From Paenibacillaceae bacterium (lineage in GTDB: Bacteria; Bacillota; Bacilli; Paenibacillales; NBRC-103111): DNA of 6,607 nucleotides. The position numbers and the translations under genes are program-made. The notes below the pieces were generated by a model, which had not been told where the DNA came from, made no database searches, and saw nothing but the letters and a program-made list of their open reading frames with translations. The stretch is from NCBI GenBank assembly GCA_020697475.1, contig JAJFMO010000215.1:4513-11119 (forward strand), in the 5' to 3' direction. Shown here piece after piece: positions 1 to 5,322 of this stretch (positions within the stretch are counted from its first letter, which is position 1; each line of letters begins with the position of its first letter).

Positions 1-320
1 TCCGTGAATCCGGCGGGCATTTGAGAACATTTATCGGCGGTACGGCGACCACCTCTACCGCGACGATTCCGACGGGCACTTGGACGCATGTGGCGGTGGT
101 GTACGACGGTACACACGTTCAGTTGTACGTGAACGGCCAACCCAACGGATCTCCCACGACCCAAACCGGGGAATCCAATACCAGCGGCATGTATGTGGGC
201 ATAGATTCGGGCTTGAACAATGAATGGAACGGCGAGATCGACGATCTCGTTATCTATGGCGAGGCGCTCGGCCCCGGTGAGGTAAACCAACTTTACACAA
301 GGGCAAGTTACGGGCAGTGA
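1..320 (+). CDS. C-terminal part of a LamG / concanavalin A-like domain protein (5' end outside window)
   Basis: The reading frame is open from base 3 to a TGA at 318-320, giving the last 105 residues of a protein that begins to the left of the window. A TTG at 21 lies in frame but has no ribosome site, and coding sequence continues upstream of it, so it is not taken as the start. The pattern GTWTHVAVVYDG followed by VQLYVNG, then G-E-I-D-D-L-V-I-Y about 40 residues later, is the typical end of a LamG-like jelly-roll domain (Laminin_G_3 / concanavalin A-like superfamily). The protein ends soon after the domain (about 15 residues: GEALGPGEVNQLY and a short tail), with no visible anchor or sorting signal. 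Such domains usually lie at the C-terminus of secreted or surface glycan-binding proteins and glycosidases. The catalytic part, if any, is not in view, so substrate and role cannot be given. Confidence 0.85.
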   Translation, partial: RESGGHLRTFIGGTATTSTATIPTGTWTHVAVVYDGTHVQLYVNGQPNGSPTTQTGESNTSGMYVGIDSGLNNEWNGEIDDLVIYGEALGPGEVNQLYTRASYGQ

Positions 321-367
321 ACCAGGAATGTCTCCTCCAGTTCCTCATACTTGATTAGTAATAATTA

Positions 368-405
368 GAAGCGCCTCCCCTGTGAATTGTGCCGGGAGGC
401 GCTTC
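368..405. terminator. Strong hairpin between convergent genes, probable bidirectional terminator
   Basis: A perfect 12-bp GC-rich stem (GAAGCGCCTCCC at 368-379 with GGGAGGCGCTTC at 394-405) encloses a 14-base loop. It lies between the end of the LamG gene (320) and the end of the oxidoreductase gene (469), which converge. Read on the minus strand, the stem is followed by TAATTATTACTAAT, a moderate T/A-rich tail; on the plus strand the tail is ATCAATACTTG, poorer in T. It probably stops the oxidoreductase transcript best and may also stop the plus-strand one. The long loop is slightly unusual for an intrinsic terminator. Confidence 0.75.
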
Positions 406-468
406 ATCAATACTTGTGGAAAAATTCTCAGTTTGGTTGGTGCTCCCTCCGTGTGTTGTCCAGTCAAG

Positions 469-1533
469 TTAAAATTCATTAAACACTTTAACAGCTCTAC
501 CTGTACGGATCGATTCCCATGCCGCCGCGCTGACAGCCGTACACTTGGCTCCCTCAATTTCATTAATCGTAGGTTTTGTATTATTCAGAATACTGGCTTC
601 CATCTCTCTGACGTACCGTAACGCCGATGCGGTATGTCCGCTGTATTCTTTGCCGTCGAAGTCAATCATCTCCTCTTCCCCGGGCAATTTGAAGTCGTGG
701 ACAACTCCGTCTTCTTCGTACCGGACATAGGAACCAACCAGGGTACCTTTCTCCCCGCAGATGGCAAATCCGCCCAAACCTCCGCTGCCTTTGGGTGGAT
801 GGATAATACCTTGCACATTCAATACGCGAGCGATGACACCGTTCTTGAATTTCAGGTTCAGCATAAAATTGATTTCTTTATCGTGCGGGTATCGCGGATC
901 GCAAGAAGTCGTCCCCAGCGCAGAAACCTCATCCACATCACCGAAAAACCAGCGCAGTTGATCGATGGGATGGCAGGCTCCGCCGTACAAGAAATCTTTC
1001 GGGTGTTGAAACCTCCAAGGCGAGCGATCGAACACACTTCTCATATCGTGAACATAGGCAGCTTGCGCCAATAGTGGTTTGCCCAGTTTGCCCGTATCAT
1101 AAAACTTTTTGGCTTCGACATTATTGCCTTCATATCTGCGGGTTTGACCGACGAGCAACTTGCGATCATACTTCTGAACCAACCGAACCGTCTCCTTCGC
1201 TTCTTCGAGGCTGACGACCATCGGTTTCGTCACAATCACATGCTTGCCGGCTTCCAGCGAATCTTTGATCATTTCGAAATGCAGATGATCAGGGGTAAAG
1301 ATGCCGATAATATGCAAGTCATCCCGTTTCAGCAAATCCTTGTAATTGTCGGTGGTGTAAGCAATCCCGAATTCTTCTTTCACATCTTCCCGGGTTGTTG
1401 AAATGCCGTTTCTGGTTGCAGGATCTTTATCGCAGAGCGCCCGCACCTCGGTTTGAAACGACGATTCCCTATTGATATACAGCATATTTCGTCCCATGCC
1501 CAATCCAATGACGCCCATACCCAGCTTTTTCAT
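469..1533 (-). CDS. Gfo/Idh/MocA family NAD(P)-dependent oxidoreductase
   Basis: A 354-residue protein, the usual length for this family of sugar, inositol and sugar-acid dehydrogenases. Near the N-terminus GVIGLGMG (residues 7-14) is the glycine-rich loop of a Rossmann NAD(P)-binding domain. VTKP (101-104) matches the conserved E-K-P type motif whose Lys contacts cofactor and substrate. GGACHPID (184-191) matches the G-G-x-x-x-H-x-x-D element with the catalytic His188 and Asp191. The C-terminal half is the alpha/beta dimer and substrate domain. The ATG at 1533 was chosen because GGAGAGGA (1538-1545) lies just upstream and the Rossmann motif starts immediately. The frame stays open for 84 more codons to 1785, but that stretch contains the promoter and operator. 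The gene is divergent from the TSUP transporter gene and shares its control region. The substrate cannot be read from sequence: the family covers many polyols and sugars. No defects are seen. Confidence 0.93.
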   Translation of the reverse strand: MKKLGMGVIGLGMGRNMLYINRESSFQTEVRALCDKDPATRNGISTTREDVKEEFGIAYTTDNYKDLLKRDDLHIIGIFTPDHLHFEMIKDSLEAGKHVIVTKPMVVSLEEAKETVRLVQKYDRKLLVGQTRRYEGNNVEAKKFYDTGKLGKPLLAQAAYVHDMRSVFDRSPWRFQHPKDFLYGGACHPIDQLRWFFGDVDEVSALGTTSCDPRYPHDKEINFMLNLKFKNGVIARVLNVQGIIHPPKGSGGLGGFAICGEKGTLVGSYVRYEEDGVVHDFKLPGEEEMIDFDGKEYSGHTASALRYVREMEASILNNTKPTINEIEGAKCTAVSAAAWESIRTGRAVKVFNEF

Positions 1534-1609
1534 CGATTCCTCTCCATTCTGTAGTGTTTGATTCAGACGGAACTTGGAAACGTTGCCACATGCGGTTAAA
1601 AATCCGACT

Positions 1610-1626
1610 TGCATCATGCATGATAT
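1610..1626. promoter_or_regulatory. Operator-like palindrome, copy 1 (at the oxidoreductase start point)
   Basis: TGCATCATGCATGATAT contains the perfect 12-bp palindrome ATCATGCATGAT (1613-1624). It covers the predicted oxidoreductase start point near 1624. A second copy with a single mismatch lies at 1709-1725, start-to-start distance 99 bases. Position, symmetry and duplication suggest the binding site of a dimeric regulator. The regulator gene is not in the window and its family cannot be assigned from the motif. Confidence 0.7.
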
Positions 1627-1630
1627 TCTG

Positions 1631-1636
1631 ATCATA
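1631..1636 (-). promoter_or_regulatory. Sigma-A promoter -10 box (TATGAT) for the oxidoreductase
   Basis: Pairs with the TTGACA box at 1654-1659 across a 17-base spacer. The palindromic element at 1610-1626 begins 4 bases downstream of this box, so a bound repressor would block promoter melting or escape. Confidence 0.85.
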
Positions 1637-1653
1637 CTAACCAACTCAATACC

Positions 1654-1659
1654 TGTCAA
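1654..1659 (-). promoter_or_regulatory. Sigma-A promoter -35 box (TTGACA) for the oxidoreductase
   Basis: On the minus strand the perfect hexamer TTGACA is followed, after exactly 17 bases, by TATGAT (1631-1636), a 5/6 match to the -10 consensus. The start point would be near 1624, giving a leader of about 90 bases before the ATG at 1533. This is one of the best promoter matches in the window and implies high expression when not repressed. Confidence 0.85.
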
Positions 1660-1699
1660 TGTCCGCTTGGATTCTGCGAATCTTGATCGCAATTTACCC

Positions 1700-1736
1700 T
1701 TGCCTAAATGCATCCTGCATGATATGGTCGTATAGT
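1700..1736 (+). promoter_or_regulatory. Probable promoter region of the TSUP transporter gene
   Basis: Two candidate -10 boxes are seen: TATGGT (1723-1728), 17 bases after TTGCCT (1700-1705), and TATAGT (1731-1736), a better box without a good -35. Both are weaker than the divergent oxidoreductase promoter. The start point cannot be chosen between them by eye. Confidence 0.45.
1709..1725. promoter_or_regulatory. Operator-like element, copy 2 (in the transporter promoter region)
   Basis: TGCATCCTGCATGATAT matches copy 1 at 16 of 17 positions in the same orientation. It overlaps the most likely plus-strand promoter of the TSUP gene: either TTGCCT (1700-1705) with TATGGT (1723-1728) at a 17-base spacer, or the -35 zone of TATAGT (1731-1736). 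In either case a protein bound here would compete with RNA polymerase. Confidence 0.65.
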
Positions 1737-1799
1737 TGCAGATCTTATTCATGGTTTGCGGATTCCACCTCACTAACGCATTCATCGATCGGAGGACTT

Positions 1800-2525
1800 A
1801 TGAGTATCGAACATTACATCTTGCTCGCCATCGTCATCTTCGCCGCGTCTATGCTGCAATCGAGCACCGGATTCGGATTTTCCATTATGTCCACACCGTT
1901 TCTGCTGCTGCTGTTTGATGCCCACTCGGCGATTAAAATCAACATCGTGCTGTCATTGTTCGTGTCCGTGCTAATGATCTATTCGTTGCGCAAGGAGATC
2001 GATTGGGGCTTGTTTCGCCGTGTCACTTGGGGGAGCTTAATCGGCATCCCGTTCGGGCTGGCCATCTTCCTCTTCATGGATGTGTTTGCGCTAAAACTTG
2101 TTATCAGTGTTCTCATCCTGTTGTGCACTTTCCTGCTGCTGTGCAAGTTCCGTTTCCGCCCGACGAACGGCCGCGACGCTTCGGCTGGCAGCGTGTCCGG
2201 CTTCCTGACCGCCAGCATCGGCTTGCCCGGACCGCCACTGCTTATTTACTTCGCCGGCGTCGAGATGGAGAAGGCGCGCCAGCGCAGCACGACGCTCGCC
2301 TTCTACGTCATCGTCTATCCTGTCAGCCTTATCCTGCAAAGCATCTTCAACCATTGGAGTATGGCCGACTTGCACGCGGTGGCGATCTCGTTGCCGATCT
2401 CGCTAGCCGGCATCTTGTTCGGCCATTGGGTCTACCGCTACATCAACCAGAAGCTGTTTCGCGCACTGTCGTACATCATCCTGTTCTGCTCCGGCGCGTA
2501 CCTGCTGTATTCCACGTTGAGCTGA
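1800..2525 (+). CDS. TSUP family (TauE/SafE) membrane permease
   Basis: A 241-residue, very hydrophobic protein with about seven to eight membrane segments (roughly 5-25, 48-63, 76-93, 97-115, 131-152, 165-182, 192-213 and 222-238), the usual size for the family. The two internal repeats each carry the family's small-residue signature: QSSTGFGFSIMSTP at 20-33 and GSVSGFLTASIGLPGPP at 130-146. TSUP proteins move sulfite, sulfonates, sulfoacetate or other organic anions; TauE and SafE are the named examples. The ATG at 1800 is used because GGAGG (1791-1795) lies 4 bases before it. The open frame reaches back to 1659, but that part overlaps the promoter region. The gene is divergently paired with the oxidoreductase, so the transported anion is probably its substrate or product, or a relative (inference). 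The true substrate is unknown. Confidence 0.92.
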   Translation: MSIEHYILLAIVIFAASMLQSSTGFGFSIMSTPFLLLLFDAHSAIKINIVLSLFVSVLMIYSLRKEIDWGLFRRVTWGSLIGIPFGLAIFLFMDVFALKLVISVLILLCTFLLLCKFRFRPTNGRDASAGSVSGFLTASIGLPGPPLLIYFAGVEMEKARQRSTTLAFYVIVYPVSLILQSIFNHWSMADLHAVAISLPISLAGILFGHWVYRYINQKLFRALSYIILFCSGAYLLYSTLS

Positions 2526-2632
2526 AACCTAGACTTGGAGTTGGAGTGCCGGACTCGAATGCGTTCCTTAGCTGCAATAAGAAATAACTGTATTTCATGC
2601 TATTAATTCGGGCTATCTTCGATGATGCTGAA

Positions 2633-2721
2633 AAATAAATGGATTCCATGCAACTATAATTCCAATTTCTTGTTGTTTTTTATAATTTCACACTAAATAA
2701 GTACATGATATCCATTTATTT
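2633..2721. repeat. Perfect 12-bp inverted repeat with 65-base spacer
   Basis: AAATAAATGGAT (2633-2644) is exactly complementary to ATCCATTTATTT (2710-2721). The arms are AT-rich, so chance or a weak long-range stem is possible. No target-site duplication or transposase is seen, so it is not called a mobile element. Confidence 0.4.
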
Positions 2722-2741
2722 ACGGTGACTACTTGTATTTG

Positions 2742-2759
2742 CCTGTAAATAGTTACAGG
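2742..2759. repeat. Short hairpin CCTGTAA-ATAG-TTACAGG
   Basis: A perfect 7-bp stem with a 4-base loop, 46 bases beyond the end of the hydrolase gene. The downstream sequence on both strands lacks a T-run, so it is at best a weak terminator or RNA 3'-end structure. Confidence 0.35.
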
Positions 2760-2805
2760 AAATCCAGTTAGTCTATAAAGCGTTAGCAGCCCAAAACAAT
2801 CAGCC

Positions 2806-3666
2806 CTACTCCCGCAACCCCCACGCCTCCCGCAAGAATTGCGCCGTCTCCCCCGGCTGCAGCGGATCTTCCGGATGCCGGAAAATACAACGCCTCCCCA
2901 ATTCGTCCATCCGTTGCTTCAGCTTATACCCGTGGATCGGATGATGGACGACGATCCCCTTCGGCGTATCCGCAGCAAGCGGAACCGGTGTAAAGCGATG
3001 CGGTACAGTGAAGAACGTCAGCACCGGAGGAGCGTCGGGCCCGACGTAGCCCAGTGTATGCGATTGCCGGGCAAGCTCGCGAAAGCGCGGTGTCTCCAAC
3101 TCTTCCTTGGAAGCCGCGCCAAAGAAGAGCAGAATATTCGACTGCATGTCGTGATCTTCCTGTATCGTGCGGAAAAATGCGGGATCCTTGGACACTTGCC
3201 CGTTGAACGTCACGACCGCGCTGACCGCTGTGGAGATTCGCCGAATCGGGTCCGCGCTGTCCGGTTCCGACCGATCCCCCTGCATCGCATTCCACAGTGC
3301 AATGTTTGCCCCTGCCGATCCTCCCGAAGACGCGAATCGCGTTGGGTCGAGATTCCATTCCTTCGCCTTGCTTCTGACCGTCTGAATGACTCTGGCTCCA
3401 TCGTCCATCGGGGCAGGGAACGGCACCTCCGTAATAAACCGGTAATTGGCGGAAACAACGGAGAACCCGGCATCCAGCCATTCTTTCAACAAATAAGCCG
3501 AATTCGTCCGAATAACCGACTTGTCCCCATGCACAAACCCGCCCCCATGAAAAAAGATGACGACAGGAGTCGGACGATCCGTTTCTGCCTGATATAAGTC
3601 CAGCTTCTGCCTCGAATGATCGCCGTAGCTGTAATCCGCAATGGTCAATGGATAATCTTGATTCAA
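2806..3666 (-). CDS. Alpha/beta hydrolase, HSL-like (HGGG / G-x-S-x-G) carboxylesterase type
   Basis: A 286-residue protein with no signal peptide, so probably a cytoplasmic esterase or lipase-like hydrolase. HGGGF (40-44) forms the oxyanion hole, and GGSAG (115-119) is the nucleophile elbow with Ser117. The N-terminal Y-G-D-x-x-x-Q-K-L-D-L-Y pattern and the following P-x-V-I-F-F-H-G-G-G strand are typical of the BD-FAE/HSL branch. The usual H-G-x-x-D segment for the acidic residue is not obvious: after APPVLTFF (212-219) comes an unusual stretch rich in His and Pro up to about residue 246. Asp233 and His264 are the most likely remaining triad members (tentative). The start is TTG at 3666, preceded by AAGGAG (3676-3681) at 9 bases. 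The frame is open further upstream to 3807, but that part crosses the SPFH-operon terminator tail and lacks a ribosome site. The gene appears monocistronic. Its substrate is unknown. Confidence 0.88.
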   Translation of the reverse strand: MNQDYPLTIADYSYGDHSRQKLDLYQAETDRPTPVVIFFHGGGFVHGDKSVIRTNSAYLLKEWLDAGFSVVSANYRFITEVPFPAPMDDGARVIQTVRSKAKEWNLDPTRFASSGGSAGANIALWNAMQGDRSEPDSADPIRRISTAVSAVVTFNGQVSKDPAFFRTIQEDHDMQSNILLFFGAASKEELETPRFRELARQSHTLGYVGPDAPPVLTFFTVPHRFTPVPLAADTPKGIVVHHPIHGYKLKQRMDELGRRCIFRHPEDPLQPGETAQFLREAWGLRE

Positions 3667-3675
3667 CCTCTTCCT

Positions 3676-3681
3676 CTCCTT
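3676..3681 (-). promoter_or_regulatory. Ribosome binding site (AAGGAG) that sets the TTG start of the hydrolase
   Basis: AAGGAG lies 9 bases before the TTG at 3666, and the intervening bases AGGAAGAGG are also purine-rich. No ATG or GTG with a comparable site exists in this frame between 3807 and the conserved domain, so a TTG start is the best reading. Confidence 0.75.
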
Positions 3682-3715
3682 CGTAATAATGATAGATCCC
3701 GGCAACCCAGCGGTC

Positions 3716-3725
3716 GTAACGTTAC
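3716..3725. promoter_or_regulatory. Perfect palindrome GTAACGTTAC in the hydrolase leader
   Basis: A 10-bp perfect palindrome lying between the candidate -10 box of the hydrolase (3744-3749) and its ribosome site. The CG-centred symmetry recalls LacI/GalR-type operators, but it does not fit the catabolite-response (cre) consensus. It could be a repressor site; chance is not excluded. Confidence 0.35.
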
Positions 3726-3743
3726 TGGAGCGTCTCAGAGCAC

Positions 3744-3784
3744 AATATAGTTGACTTTGCGTGCCAGATTCACTCCAAGGAGTG
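3744..3784 (-). promoter_or_regulatory. Candidate hydrolase promoter with an upstream dyad
   Basis: On the minus strand TATATT (3744-3749) is a fair -10 box, but 17 bases upstream stands only TGAATC, a poor sigma-A -35. Just upstream is the dyad CACTCC-AA-GGAGTG (3771-3784, 6-bp arms). A weak -35 next to a dyad is what an activator-dependent promoter would look like; this is inference only. Confidence 0.4.
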
Positions 3785-3805
3785 CTTGTGACCGCCAGAC
3801 CAAGC

Positions 3806-3835
3806 AAAAAGAACCGGCGCCCTCAGGCAGCCAGT
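3806..3835 (-). terminator. Intrinsic terminator of the NfeD-SPFH operon
   Basis: On the minus strand ACTGGC, one bulged T, GCC, loop TGAG, GGC, GCCGGT forms a 9-bp stem followed directly by TCTTTTTG. It lies about 30 bases after the SPFH stop codon. It separates this operon from the hydrolase gene downstream on the same strand. Confidence 0.85.
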
Positions 3836-3863
3836 CCTTTCCCATCCCTTCCATTCAACCGAC

Positions 3864-4787
3864 CTACTTCTTCTCCTTGAACATCTCGCTGATCGCGCCA
3901 ACCGCGCCCAGCGTCTCGATCGCATTCGTCGGGATGAACACTTTGTTGGCCGGCCCCTTCGCCACTTCCGTCAGCGCCTCGAACGACTTATACGCCAACA
4001 CTTGCTCATCCAGCCCAGCCGCCTTCAGCATCTCCACCCGAAACTTCTCGGCTTCGGCCACCGCCTGAATCGCCTTCGCCTGGCCCATCGCCTCCAGCTC
4101 CTGCGCCTGGCGCAAGCCTTCGGCTTGGCGAATGCGCGCTTCTTTGTCGCCCTCGGCCTTCAAAATCTTGCTCTGCTTATCGCCTTCTGCGCGCAAAATC
4201 ATATCCTGCTTGGCCGCTTCGGCCTCCAGCACGATAGCGCGCTTGCTGCGCTCCGCCTTCATCTGCTTATCCATCGCGTCTTGAATGTCGGACGGCGGCT
4301 TGATATCGATCACTTCCACCCGCTCGATCCGCACACCCCACTTCTCCGTCGCCTCATCGAGCGCCACACGGATCTCGGTGGAAATTTTCTCCCGCCCGGA
4401 CAGCGTCTCGTCCAGCTCCAGCTTGCCGATGATCTGCCGCATCGTAGCGGTCGAAATGTTGCGCACCCCGTAGACGTAATCGGAAATTCCGTACGTCGCC
4501 TGCTCCGGCCCCACCACTTGGTAGAAAATAATCGTGTCGATCTGCACCTGCACGTTATCCTTCGTAATTACCGTCTGCGGCGGGACGTTCGCTTGCTGAA
4601 TCCGCAAATCGTGATATACCCTGATCTGGTCAATAACAGGAATAACAATGTTCAAGCCCGGCGTCAGCAACCGGTTGAATTTTCCAAGCCGCTCCATGAC
4701 GCCGACCCGTTGCTGCGGCACAATCTTAATCGTCAGCGCAGCAATAATAACGACAAGCACAACAATAATAATCGGCAAAGTCCACAT
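3864..4787 (-). CDS. SPFH domain protein, paraslipin / QmcA-like (stomatin-prohibitin family)
   Basis: A 307-residue membrane-associated scaffold protein. One N-terminal membrane segment (about 3-22) is followed by the SPFH/band-7 domain: VPQQRVGVMERLGKF (23-37), L-x-P-G-L-N-I-V-I-P (41-50), and a core running to about 165 that ends in IDIKPP (160-165). Next comes a coiled-coil region with hendecad-like repeats, ILRAEGDKQSK (197-207), ILKAEGDKEAR (208-218) and IRQAEGLRQAQ (219-229), then an Ala/Glu-rich oligomerisation tail. This layout matches slipin/paraslipin proteins, not the longer flotillins. The ATG at 4787 is preferred to the in-frame ATG at 4805, because GGAGG lies 9 bases before 4787 and the earlier start would fall inside the nfeD-like gene. 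The start is 2 bases after that gene's stop, so translation is probably coupled. It is expected to form large membrane oligomers with its NfeD partner. Specific cargo or target is unknown. Confidence 0.93.
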   Translation of the reverse strand: MWTLPIIIVVLVVIIAALTIKIVPQQRVGVMERLGKFNRLLTPGLNIVIPVIDQIRVYHDLRIQQANVPPQTVITKDNVQVQIDTIIFYQVVGPEQATYGISDYVYGVRNISTATMRQIIGKLELDETLSGREKISTEIRVALDEATEKWGVRIERVEVIDIKPPSDIQDAMDKQMKAERSKRAIVLEAEAAKQDMILRAEGDKQSKILKAEGDKEARIRQAEGLRQAQELEAMGQAKAIQAVAEAEKFRVEMLKAAGLDEQVLAYKSFEALTEVAKGPANKVFIPTNAIETLGAVGAISEMFKEKK

Positions 4788-4789
4788 AC

Positions 4790-5215
4790 TTATTCTCCTC
4801 CCCATCGTTCAACGTGTACTACGGTACTGCTGCGGCGCACGACCTTCACCGATTCCCCCTTGGCGATCGGCTCATCTCCGGTCGCACTCCACGATTCGGT
4901 GCCGACCTTCACGATACCCATCGTCTCGGGAGTGATAGCTTCCATCACTTCACCGCGCTTGCCGACCAATTCGTCGATCGCATCCTTAAATCCTCGAGAT
5001 TGCCTGACCTTGCGGGTCAACGGCCGGGTAAATACAGTCAGTGCAATCGTCACCACCCCGCCGACAATCACTTGCACCAGCAGTGAATCCGGGACGATCC
5101 ACGCCGTCAATGCAGCCGCAAGGGCTCCGACTCCCAACCATAACAAATAAAAAGTAAACGAAGCCATCTCTGCAATAATCAAAATAATTCCGACAACGAC
5201 CCACCAAATCCACAT
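4790..5215 (-). CDS. NfeD-like membrane protein (stomatin operon partner)
   Basis: A 141-residue protein with three closely spaced membrane segments (about 3-19, 21-40 and 45-62), then a basic cytoplasmic linker (RPLTRKVRQSRG) and a C-terminal OB-fold domain. The OB fold starts at LVGKRGEV (83-90) and passes through GDEPIAKGESVKVV (113-126), the NfeD hallmark. This is the short, protease-less NfeD form (NfeD1b type) normally encoded next to slipin genes, and here it directly precedes the SPFH gene. Three starts are possible: GTG 5230, ATG 5221 and ATG 5215. ATG 5215 is chosen because GAGGAG sits 7 bases upstream; for 5221 the same motif is too close. A GAGGGG further up could serve 5221, adding 2 residues. 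The pair is known in bacteria as the stomatin operon partner arrangement, and the OB domain is thought to interact with the SPFH protein (family knowledge). Confidence 0.9.
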   Translation of the reverse strand: MWIWWVVVGIILIIAEMASFTFYLLWLGVGALAAALTAWIVPDSLLVQVIVGGVVTIALTVFTRPLTRKVRQSRGFKDAIDELVGKRGEVMEAITPETMGIVKVGTESWSATGDEPIAKGESVKVVRRSSTVVHVERWGGE

Positions 5216-5263
5216 CTCCATGCTCCTCACCCCTCACATGGCTATTCGGTTGACCTTATTCTC

Positions 5264-5289
5264 TACGTATTCAAGCAGAAAAAGATTCA
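5264..5289 (-). promoter_or_regulatory. ECF sigma (SigW-like) promoter of the NfeD-SPFH operon
   Basis: On the minus strand TGAATC (5284-5289) is followed after exactly 16 bases by CGTA (5264-5267). The Bacillus SigW consensus is TGAAAC-N16-CGTA, so 9 of the 10 defining bases match. The spacer begins with a run of five T, also typical of SigW promoters. The -10 lies 48 bases before the ATG at 5215, leaving a short leader. In B. subtilis both NfeD/flotillin operons (yqeZ-yqfAB and yuaFGI) belong to the SigW regulon, which fits this reading. Confidence 0.7.
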
Positions 5290-5294
5290 TAACG

Positions 5295-5322
5295 CCGGAT
5301 GCAAAATTTGGCCCGCAACCGG
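5295..5322 (-). terminator. Weak hairpin right after the kdgK stop codon
   Basis: CCGGTTGC (5315-5322) pairs with GCATCCGG (5295-5302) at 7 of 8 positions around a 12-base loop. The nearest T-run starts about 10 bases past the stem and is part of the SigW-like promoter spacer. It could attenuate kdgK transcripts before the NfeD gene, but it is not a convincing intrinsic terminator, so some read-through is possible. Confidence 0.35.

Larger units (their letters stand above)
2526..2805. other. AT-rich non-coding interval
   Basis: These 280 bases lie between the convergent ends of the TSUP gene and the alpha/beta hydrolase gene. No reading frame with a ribosome site is seen. The stretch is clearly more AT-rich than the genes around it. 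It holds a 12-bp inverted repeat with a 65-base spacer (2633-2644 / 2710-2721) and two short hairpins (2581-2596 and 2742-2759). None has a clear T-tract, so no intrinsic terminator can be named with confidence for either gene. Confidence 0.7.

Noticed and set aside
1534..1785. 84-residue N-terminal extension of the oxidoreductase
   Set aside because: The extension covers the TTGACA/TATGAT promoter and operator copy 1, has no family similarity, and the ATG at 1533 has its own ribosome site right before the Rossmann motif.
1659..1799. 47-residue N-terminal extension of the TSUP protein
   Set aside because: It overlaps the divergent promoter region; the ATG at 1800 has GGAGG immediately upstream and begins the first membrane segment.
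2581..2596. Hairpin GAAATA-ACTG-TATTTC as terminator of the TSUP gene
   Set aside because: Only 6 AT-rich base pairs and no T-run after it on the plus strand.
2839..3597. Plus-strand open frame of 252 codons opposite the hydrolase
   Set aside because: Arg/Pro-rich shadow frame; the minus-strand frame has clear catalytic motifs and a ribosome site.
3716..3725. GTAACGTTAC as a catabolite-response (cre) site
   Set aside because: The flanks do not supply the TG...CA ends of the cre consensus, so it was kept only as an unassigned palindrome.
3667..3807. 47-residue N-terminal extension of the hydrolase
   Set aside because: No ribosome site at 3807, overlaps the SPFH-operon terminator tail, and the sequence does not resemble the family.
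4002..5150. Long plus-strand open frame (382 codons) opposite the SPFH and NfeD genes
   Set aside because: It is antisense to two well-supported genes, has biased Arg/His/Leu-rich composition typical of a shadow frame, and has no ribosome site or recognisable motif.
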